From assembly GCA_021199475.1 (NCBI GenBank), contig JAJQHZ010000005.1, forward strand, positions 3,947-39,095: a stretch of DNA of 35,149 nucleotides. The letters run 5' to 3'. Numbering within the stretch: position 1 is the stretch's first letter; every line of letters begins with the position of its first letter. The notes below the pieces were generated by a model. That model worked only from the letters and a program-made list of their open reading frames with translations. It was not told where the DNA came from and did no database searches. Below, piece after piece: positions 26,732-32,917 of the stretch. The translations under genes were made by a program, and so were the position numbers. This stretch comes from Lachnospiraceae bacterium. GTDB taxonomy: Bacteria > Bacillota > Clostridia > Lachnospirales > Lachnospiraceae.

Positions 26732-27949
26732 TCACTCTGCCGCGCAGAGCTCCTCATAGCTCGCCCGGACTGCCTTGATGAAGTCCTCACTGTTCAGCAC
26801 CGTCACATGTTCCAGAGAGGTAATCAGCGCGAGATCCTTCGTCATCTTTCCGCTCTCGATGGTCCAAATGACAGCCTTTTCCAGACGGTCGGAAAACTGC
26901 ATGAGCTCCTCAATGCCGTCAAGCTCGCCGCGCTTGCGGAGCGCGCCGGTCCAGGCGAAAATGGTCGCTACCGAGTTCGTCGAGGTCTCCTCACCCTTCA
27001 GGTATTTATAATAGTGACGCTGCACCGTGCCGTGCGCCGCCTCGTACTCATATTTCCCGTCCGGAGAGACCAGTACGGAGGTCATCATCGCCAGCGAACC
27101 GAACGCGGAGGAAATCATGTCGCTCATGACATCGCCGTCGTAATTCTTGCAGGCCCAGATGAAACCGCCCTCCGATTTCATCACGCGGGCCACCGCGTCG
27201 TCAATCAGCGTATAAAAATAGGTAATTCCGGCCTTTTCAAAGCGGTCCTTGTACTCTGCCTCGAAAATCTCCTGGAAAATGTCCTTGAAGGTGTGGTCAT
27301 ACTTTTTGGAAATCGTATCCTTGGTCGCAAACCAGAGATCCTGCTTTGTATCGAGCGCATAGTTGAAACAGCTGCGGGCAAAGCTGGCAATGGACTTGTC
27401 CAGATTATGTACGCCCTGCAGTACGCCCGGTCCCTTGAAGTCAAACACCGTCTCGCGAAGCTCGGCTCCGTCCTCGCCGGTAAATACCAGCTCCGCCTTT
27501 CCCGGGCCCGGCACGTCGATCTCAACATTTTTGTAGACATCCCCGTATGCATGTCTCGCAATCGTAATCGGCTTCTTCCAGGTGCGCACATACGGTTCAA
27601 TGCCCTTGACGGTAATCGGCGCGCGGAACACGGTTCCGTCCAGAATCGCGCGGATGGTGCCGTTCGGGCTCTTCCACATCTCTTTCAGATCATACTCCGT
27701 CATGCGGGCCGCATTCGGGGTGATCGTCGCGCACTTCACCGCCACGCCGTATTTCTTCGTCGCATTCGCACTGTCAATCGTGATCTGATCATCCGTCGCG
27801 TTGCGTTTTTCCAGTCCCAGGTCATAATACTCACTCTTCAGATCAACGAACGGAAGAATCAGCTCATCCTTAATCATTTTCCAGAGGACTCGCGTCATCT
27901 CATCGCCGTCCATCTCGACAATCGGTGTCGTCATTTTGATTTTTTCCAT
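26732..27949 (-). CDS. icd: NADP-dependent isocitrate dehydrogenase, eukaryote-like type
   Basis: Oxidative decarboxylation of isocitrate to 2-oxoglutarate, 405 residues. In an anaerobe this mainly supplies 2-oxoglutarate for glutamate. The sequence is the homodimeric type shared with eukaryotic IDH1/2: [69 protein letters not shown], and [30 protein letters not shown]. It is complete in length. The start has GAGGAGG 6 nt upstream; an alternative start five codons earlier is inside the ribosome site. Its promoter (28024-28052) overlaps the end of the upstream pseudokinase region, so it is probably a one-gene unit. Confidence 0.97.
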   Translation of the reverse strand: MEKIKMTTPIVEMDGDEMTRVLWKMIKDELILPFVDLKSEYYDLGLEKRNATDDQITIDSANATKKYGVAVKCATITPNAARMTEYDLKEMWKSPNGTIRAILDGTVFRAPITVKGIEPYVRTWKKPITIARHAYGDVYKNVEIDVPGPGKAELVFTGEDGAELRETVFDFKGPGVLQGVHNLDKSIASFARSCFNYALDTKQDLWFATKDTISKKYDHTFKDIFQEIFEAEYKDRFEKAGITYFYTLIDDAVARVMKSEGGFIWACKNYDGDVMSDMISSAFGSLAMMTSVLVSPDGKYEYEAAHGTVQRHYYKYLKGEETSTNSVATIFAWTGALRKRGELDGIEELMQFSDRLEKAVIWTIESGKMTKDLALITSLEHVTVLNSEDFIKAVRASYEELCAAE

Positions 27950-28023
27950 AATGCTCCTCCTCATTCTGTCGTGCGCCGATATGCAATTCTTTTGCGCGGC
28001 TTTCTAACAGCTATCTATCTGAA

Positions 28024-28052
28024 ATTATAATGAATCCACGTAAATTACGCAA
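28024..28052 (-). promoter_or_regulatory. Promoter of icd
   Basis: Read on the - strand: TTGCGT (28047-28052), a 17-bp spacer, then a perfect TATAAT (28024-28029). The leader is about 70 nt. Confidence 0.82.
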
Positions 28053-28061
28053 GCACAATCT

Positions 28062-29480
28062 TCATGATCCTGCATCCAGCGCAAGTCCAATCATAAGCTC
28101 CGCGTGCGTTTCCCCCCGCTCCAGCTGCATCATCCCCTGATACTTTTTCAGATATGGCTTCATCCAGCCCGGCTTCCGGGGTCTTCGAAGCTTCTCTGTG
28201 CCTTTTACAGAAACACGAACGACCCAACGGCTGCTGATCTCTTTCATTTCTAGCGTAACCTCCGCCTTTGGCGCTGCTGATGCTTCTGAAACAGCTGATG
28301 CCTCCGGTGTTTCGTCTCCCCTGGGATTCTGCGCTGTCTCCGCCGCCCAGTCGAGAAGCTGCAGCAGGATCTGGAAACGGTCTTCCGCCTCAATCCGGCC
28401 TGTCGCGGCGTTCCGGTCTTCCGCCATGATTCTTTCTTCCGCCTTGCTTTTGCTTTCTGCTATGCTTCCGTCTTTCGTCTCATCTCGGCTTTTCACCCGT
28501 CCCTGCCGATGGCAGGAAAACGCAATCCCCTGTTTTTTCAACCGGTCCGCCTGATAGCAGAGCACTGCATCGGTCAGCGGATCATCACTGTATATCCCGG
28601 TCCGGATCGAGGCATATTCCTTTTTCAGATGAGTAAGATAACTCTTTATCCGCTCAGAGCTCTGTTCCGACTCCTCCATGCGGATCAATTGCTTCATCTG
28701 CTCGTCCATCTCATGGAGCATCCGGTCATAATCCCCGGATTCGTCCCGCTTCATCAGTGCATAGCGGGTTTCAATCAGGTTTTTCTGTACACACAGATAT
28801 TCCTTTTCCAGACAGGCCTGCCTCCTGATGTGCCAAAAAAAGAGCCCGGATGGGATGCCCACTGCAGCAATACAGATTCCCAGAAGGATGCAACACTGCA
28901 GCGTATACTGCGCCATACTCTTAAAATCCAACAAATAAGAATAGACGCACGTAATCAGATACATCGCTGCCAGAAATGCGAACAGATTTTTCTGCCACGT
29001 TTTGCACGCCTCAAATGCAACATGCCGGATCCGCAGGAGCCACGGTCTTACGCACAAATAGAAAACACCATAAGCCGCCAGACATAAGAAAACGGCAAAC
29101 CATGTCCGGCCGGGCATAATCATCGAAGCCAGACTCAATGCGGTAAAATAAATCAAAGCAGAGATCATTTCGGCGGCACTGAATACAAGCAGCCGTTTGA
29201 TGAAACTGCCTTTAAAAAACCAGAGTACAAGCACATACCCCAGAATTGGAAAAATCAGCGAGTTGAAGACTGCAAGGTATTCCGCTCCTGCCACCCTGTC
29301 TGTAATGGCAGTAGTAAATATCAATGTGTAAAACCCTTTCAAAAGGGAGAAGCAAACAAACTTCCAGATGGATCTTCGCGTTTCTAAGACCGTACACGCA
29401 ATCATAAAGACTCCTGCAAGTCCAATCACTGAATATAAAAACAGGACCCCATTCTCCCGCAGAGAAATCAGGAACTCCAT
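28062..29480 (-). CDS. Membrane sensor with degenerate GHKL kinase domain (pseudokinase)
   Basis: A 472-residue protein shaped like an AgrC-type histidine kinase: about six or seven membrane helices (12-225), a coiled region, and a GHKL-like C-terminus. The phosphoacceptor region still has H256 (LHEMDEQM) in place of the usual HD-x-x-NH, but the Asn is gone. The ATP-binding N-box reads QLLDWAAETAQN with both Asn residues lost, and the G-box has no GxG (KKYQGMMQLERG). ATP binding is therefore unlikely. A charged, Ala/Glu/Lys-rich expansion (about 329-368) precedes the N-box. The start (AAAGGAG 10 nt upstream) lies inside the end of the kinase gene, an overlap of 13 bp, so the two are translationally coupled. 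Confidence 0.82.
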   Translation of the reverse strand: MEFLISLRENGVLFLYSVIGLAGVFMIACTVLETRRSIWKFVCFSLLKGFYTLIFTTAITDRVAGAEYLAVFNSLIFPILGYVLVLWFFKGSFIKRLLVFSAAEMISALIYFTALSLASMIMPGRTWFAVFLCLAAYGVFYLCVRPWLLRIRHVAFEACKTWQKNLFAFLAAMYLITCVYSYLLDFKSMAQYTLQCCILLGICIAAVGIPSGLFFWHIRRQACLEKEYLCVQKNLIETRYALMKRDESGDYDRMLHEMDEQMKQLIRMEESEQSSERIKSYLTHLKKEYASIRTGIYSDDPLTDAVLCYQADRLKKQGIAFSCHRQGRVKSRDETKDGSIAESKSKAEERIMAEDRNAATGRIEAEDRFQILLQLLDWAAETAQNPRGDETPEASAVSEASAAPKAEVTLEMKEISSRWVVRVSVKGTEKLRRPRKPGWMKPYLKKYQGMMQLERGETHAELMIGLALDAGS

Positions 29481-30376
29481 GTCCGCATCTCTCCTTTCGG
29501 GATCGTCACGCGCTTCCTTAGAAGGCAGCATTCCGCATCAAAACTCACTTCCCGGGTTCCATGGTATTTTTCTATCACCGTATCAATAATACGAAGCCCG
29601 ATTCCATGCTCCGCCGGAACCGGTTTTTCACTCTGAAACGTGATTCTCTTTCCCTTCCTCACCTTATTTTTTACTTCAATCCACAGACTATCCTTCCGAT
29701 GCCCCGTAGAAAACCAGACCCCCTGGGATGTTTCATCCAGAATCTGCTCCTGTGCCTCGATCGCATTATCCAGCAGATTCAAAAGCAGCGCCGCCATATC
29801 CACATCCCAGGCCGTGTCCGCACCAGAAGCATCCTTTCCAATGCGCCCGCTCGTGTCTGTCTCAGAAACGTCCTTTCCGATGCGCCCGCTCGTGTCTGTC
29901 TCAGAAACGTCCTTTCCGATGCGCCCGCTCGTGTCTGTCTCAGAAACGTCCTTCTCAATCCTCCCGTCCGCCAGCTCCGGTTCTTCCAGGCGGATATCAA
30001 ACGGAATGTGCAGCCTCCGGCACTGCTCCTTTTTCGCAAACAGGATAGCGTCCATTACACCGCCCGTCTCTGTCTGAACTGCCGTCGGCTCTATCGCGTT
30101 TTCCATGCCTGCCACATGTTCCCCTGCGTCTTCATCGTCCTTCTGCCGTTCCATCATCGTCTCCAGGATCCGGATATGTTTCGATAAATCATGGTAATAT
30201 TTTCGCACAGACTCCCGTCGTGCGTCCATTCCCACACACAATTCCTCAACGGATTTCATATACTCTCTGATTTGTTCATTTGCCCAATCCGCTTCCCATA
30301 CGTTCAGACTTCCCTTTATCAGGAACCCAATGATAAGAAAACTTACTGCAGAAAGCACCAGCACCAAAGCAAACAT
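29468..30376 (-). CDS. GHKL histidine kinase without sensor domain, with 13-residue repeats
   Basis: A 302-residue kinase with a single N-terminal membrane helix (3-21) and no further sensor. The H-box is KYYHDLSKHI with H62, the N-box is LLNLLDNAIEAQ (N200, N204), and the G-box is EHGIGLRIIDTVIEKYHG, all intact, so it should be active. Between the H- and N-boxes are four tandem copies of a 13-residue unit of the GRIGKDVSETDTS type (138-189), encoded by a 39-bp repeat. It follows the response-regulator gene by 35 bp; GAGGATGG lies upstream of the ATG at a slightly long distance. It probably phosphorylates the LytTR regulator, perhaps under control of the downstream pseudokinase. Confidence 0.88.
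   Translation of the reverse strand: MFALVLVLSAVSFLIIGFLIKGSLNVWEADWANEQIREYMKSVEELCVGMDARRESVRKYYHDLSKHIRILETMMERQKDDEDAGEHVAGMENAIEPTAVQTETGGVMDAILFAKKEQCRRLHIPFDIRLEEPELADGRIEKDVSETDTSGRIGKDVSETDTSGRIGKDVSETDTSGRIGKDASGADTAWDVDMAALLLNLLDNAIEAQEQILDETSQGVWFSTGHRKDSLWIEVKNKVRKGKRITFQSEKPVPAEHGIGLRIIDTVIEKYHGTREVSFDAECCLLRKRVTIPKGEMRTWSS
29810..29965. repeat. 39-bp tandem repeat inside the kinase gene
   Basis: Four units of 39 bp. The middle ones are identical or nearly so and the last (29810-29848) is more diverged. The unit is a multiple of three, so copy-number change would lengthen or shorten the protein without a frameshift. The high identity suggests recent expansion. Confidence 0.93.
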
Positions 30377-30411
30377 GGATATTCAAACCATCCTCTCTCC
30401 TCAGCCTTTGG

Positions 30412-31137
30412 TCAGCCATCCATCTGCGTCCTTGCCCATCGCAAAAACGCATCCTGCACCTGCTTTCCATAGCTTCTGCTGATATCAACCCGGGTTCCAT
30501 CTTTCAGCTGGAAATAGTTTTTCTGGTAAACCTGTACAGCCGGAAAGAAAACAATAAAGCTGTTGTGGCATCGGACAAATTCATTCGCAGGAAGCCGTTT
30601 CATCAGATCCTGCAGGTTTTCATTCACCAGCCAGTCGCCGGATACGGTATGTATTTCTGTGAGCCGCATTTTCCGCTCAAAGCAGAAAATCTCCCGAGGG
30701 TAAAGATTCAGCGCACCTCCCTTATGCAGGGAAAACGACAGGCGCTGCCTGCCAGACTCCTGCTTACGCAGAATCTTCTGAAAAATCTCGCCAATCCGAT
30801 CCGCAAATTCATTTTTTACCATATAATACACATGGTCCGTCCGATAGGCATAAGTGGCGAACTCCAGATATTCCGTCAGGTAGACAATCTGACAATCCAC
30901 CCATCTCTCATTTACCTGTCCCGCAACCGTGATCCCATTCTTTTCCCCGTTGCCGCCGTCCAGCCGGATATCCAGGAACAGCACATCCGGGGAATGGCTC
31001 ATCCGCGCAAACATCTCCTCATCGCTTCCGAACGAATGCAGCTCAATATCAATCCCATTCTCTTTTGCAAATTCTGTTATAATAGTACCGGCCTGTTCCC
31101 GCCAGATCCCGTCATCATCGCAGATTGCTATCAGCAT
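30412..31137 (-). CDS. LytTR-family response regulator
   Basis: A 241-residue regulator of the AgrA/ComE type. The receiver domain has the acidic pocket D7-D9, phosphoacceptor D56 (VLFLDIRLDG), T88 and K108. A LytTR DNA-binding domain follows (about 130-235), with ICFERKMRLTEIHT and FVRCHNSFIV motifs. LytTR proteins bind direct repeats near target promoters, commonly for secreted peptides, bacteriocins or surface proteins. It is the first gene of the three-gene signalling unit. The start is poorly supported (GGGG only 2 nt away) and overlaps the end of a 29-codon gene remnant. No AgrD-like peptide gene was found beside it. Confidence 0.92.
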   Translation of the reverse strand: MLIAICDDDGIWREQAGTIITEFAKENGIDIELHSFGSDEEMFARMSHSPDVLFLDIRLDGGNGEKNGITVAGQVNERWVDCQIVYLTEYLEFATYAYRTDHVYYMVKNEFADRIGEIFQKILRKQESGRQRLSFSLHKGGALNLYPREIFCFERKMRLTEIHTVSGDWLVNENLQDLMKRLPANEFVRCHNSFIVFFPAVQVYQKNYFQLKDGTRVDISRSYGKQVQDAFLRWARTQMDG

Positions 31138-31220
31138 TTCCCCACACTCACTTCCACTATATACTGCTTCCCACGATAATCAATGATCAGATCCGTGCGC
31201 TCACTGTTTCTGGTCTGCAT
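31131..31220 (-). pseudogene. C-terminal fragment of an AAA-ATPase/PD-(D/E)XK-type protein
   Basis: A 29-codon frame whose product contains RTDLIIDYRGKQYIVEV, which resembles the RTD-x-x-I-x-Y-x-GKxYxxExK nuclease-like motif near the end of the abundant AAA-ATPase-like (DUF1703) proteins of Clostridia. The usual Lys-Ile/Leu-Trp continuation is missing and the frame stops in the first codons of the response regulator. Nothing upstream in this frame continues the protein, so this looks like a leftover after deletion. Confidence 0.5.
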
Positions 31221-31334
31221 ACTCCATTTACATTAAAATACCTTGCCATATGCGCTCCCTAATCCCCAGGAATCTAAATAGTTGGATATCTGTTTCTCAA
31301 ACAACCGCCAGCTTCACAAACAGAGCATAAAAGG

Positions 31335-31363
31335 ATTTTAGCACATCCTGTTCTCTAACACAA
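31335..31363 (-). promoter_or_regulatory. Probable promoter of the LytTR/GHKL operon
   Basis: Read on the - strand: TTGTGT (31358-31363), a 17-bp spacer, then TAAAAT (31335-31340). It lies about 190 bp before the regulator start, with the gene remnant in between. No clear LytTR direct repeat was seen. Confidence 0.55.
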
Positions 31364-31389
31364 GAAAACATCCGTGATTTTTCCATAAG

Positions 31390-31430
31390 AAAGCCCTGAT
31401 CCGGCATCCATTCTGCCAAACCAGGGCTTT
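31390..31430. other. Hairpin between RhuM gene and LytTR operon
   Basis: AAAGCCCTG (31390-31398) pairs perfectly with CAGGGCTTT (31422-31430), with an inner GGCA/TGCC stem. There is no clear T-run on either side. It may end the rhuM transcript. Further on, AATTAGTG/CACTAATT at 31557-31595 is another perfect 8-bp inverted repeat. Two related stretches around ATCTGTGAAAA lie between 31468 and 31530. No other gene is seen in 31221-31626. Confidence 0.6.
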
Positions 31431-31626
31431 GCTGTCACTCATCAGTCACTATCTCAGCCTGCTCTACTTTTCACAGATTCTGCGTTCTGCTTATTCATAG
31501 TTTCTCCGCTCTATTTTTTTCACAGATTCCCTGCTCTGCTATAATATCCCCACGCGAATTAGTGTAGTACCATCATTTTGGACACTTCACTAATTGAATC
31601 TCTGTTCTTAGACGCTGTTCCAAAGT

Positions 31627-32673
31627 CTAACCCTCATTATTTTTTGCGTTTTCCTCTAATTCCAGAATATACTTGTCAAAATCTGACATGAATAATCTAT
31701 CCTGAACGATTCTGTACTTTTCAAATTCCGTCTCTGCTTTAGCCTTTGCAATCTCTGCTGTGATTTTCCCTGCATCCTGCAGAAGATCTCTGTCGTCTGC
31801 CATCAAGAATAAATCCAGACGTTTCGACCAATCCTCCATCGTCATAGGTATATGTCGTTCCGCCCGGTCCTCTGCCAGATCCAGATACGCCGACACAATA
31901 CGTTCCAGTGAGCGCATCTCCTGCTCCGTAAGATAATTCTTTGCTATGCTTACATCGCTCCTGACGATTTTACCTTCCGGTGCAGCCGCCCATGTGGTAA
32001 GTCCCATATGCTCCTTTTCTGCGTCAGCACGCTCATAAATAAGTTCAGCCGCTGTATGTCCATGCACTGCATAATGCATCTTATTCTGAACTTTTGCAAA
32101 AAACTGCCTGGTTGTTTTAGCTGTGCGGTCATAATCAAGTGCTGTGGCATAGATATCTGTTATCTTCTGATAGAATCTACGCTCAGACAGACGGATTTCC
32201 CGTATCTGTTCAAGCAATCGGTCAAAGTACTCCGTTGTCAGCACGGAGCCTCCGTTTTTCAACCGCTCATCATCCAGCACCCAGCCTTTTATGGTATAAT
32301 CTTTGGCAATCTGATTCACCCATTTGCGAAACTGCACCGCACGCTCCGAATTCACTTTAAAGCCAACAGCAATAATCATTTCCAGCGAGTAATGATTCGT
32401 GTTGTAGTTTTTTCCGTCAGGGGCAGTTATTCGAAATTTTCGAATAACTGAATCCTCCTGCAACTCACTGTCTTCAAATACTTTCTTTACATGATAATTA
32501 ATGGTATTGGTGCCAACGTTGTATAAAGTAGCCATCATTTTCTGCGTCAGCCATATATTTTCATCCTCGTAGCGCATCTCAATGCTGTCCTGCTGGTCAC
32601 CAACGGAAGCAATATATGTCAGATATTCCGCCGCGCTTGAACGGATAGTTATTTCATCCTTTTTCCTTTTCAA
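31627..32673 (-). CDS. RhuM-family protein
   Basis: A 348-residue member of the RhuM family, named after a Salmonella pathogenicity-island gene and often found in genomic islands and beside restriction or toxin genes. The N-terminal part is diagnostic: IEMRYEDENIWLTQKMMATLYNV, then YHVKKVFEDSEL and NHYSLEMIIAVGFKVNSERAVQFRKW. The C-terminal half is helical and charged. The molecular function is not established. The start is probably a TTG 8 nt after GGGGG. It has its own promoter. The sequence is visibly more AT-rich than the metabolic genes around it, which fits horizontal acquisition. No integrase, restriction or toxin partner is in the window. Confidence 0.9.
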   Translation of the reverse strand: MKRKKDEITIRSSAAEYLTYIASVGDQQDSIEMRYEDENIWLTQKMMATLYNVGTNTINYHVKKVFEDSELQEDSVIRKFRITAPDGKNYNTNHYSLEMIIAVGFKVNSERAVQFRKWVNQIAKDYTIKGWVLDDERLKNGGSVLTTEYFDRLLEQIREIRLSERRFYQKITDIYATALDYDRTAKTTRQFFAKVQNKMHYAVHGHTAAELIYERADAEKEHMGLTTWAAAPEGKIVRSDVSIAKNYLTEQEMRSLERIVSAYLDLAEDRAERHIPMTMEDWSKRLDLFLMADDRDLLQDAGKITAEIAKAKAETEFEKYRIVQDRLFMSDFDKYILELEENAKNNEG

Positions 32674-32708
32674 GTCAGATTCCCCCTGCTACAAAAATCA
32701 GATAATTT

Positions 32709-32736
32709 ATTGTAGCATAAATCAGTTATTGCGCAA
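32709..32736 (-). promoter_or_regulatory. Promoter of the RhuM gene
   Basis: Read on the - strand: TTGCGC (32731-32736), a 16-bp spacer, then TACAAT (32709-32714). The leader is about 30 nt. Confidence 0.65.
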
Positions 32737-32744
32737 TCACTAAA

Positions 32745-32783
32745 ATCAGAAAATGGCATCCAATTCCGCTGAACCGAATGCCA
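32745..32783 (-). terminator. Terminator of the LRR surface-protein gene
   Basis: TGGCATCCAATT (32754-32765) pairs, with G-U pairs, with the AACCGAATGCCA arm ending at 32783. On the - strand it runs into TTTTCTGATTTT. It lies about 135 bp past the stop codon. Confidence 0.75.
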
Positions 32784-32917
32784 ATCTTGAGTATATTCTT
32801 CTATGCCCTGATCCCCGTACCGTCCCTAAACGTGGCTCAAATGTCTTTCGTGCTGTAAACCGTCACATAATCCGCCAGCGCAGGCCACAGAGCCTCTACT
32901 TTGTCCCTTGCATCATT

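Noticed and set aside
26437-26790. 117-codon frame across the 6S-like RNA
   Set aside because: It spans the RNA, its promoter and the end of icd, with no ribosome site and no protein-like sequence.
31443-31500. 14-codon frame that could encode a signalling peptide for the LytTR system
   Set aside because: The product MNKQNAESVKSRAG has no leader, hydrophobic core or Gly-Gly processing site, and it falls in a locally repeated stretch.
32849-32917. In-frame continuation of about 20 codons after the LRR protein stop
   Set aside because: It is short and matches no known C-terminal domain; chance cannot be excluded, so it is not treated as a truncated tail.
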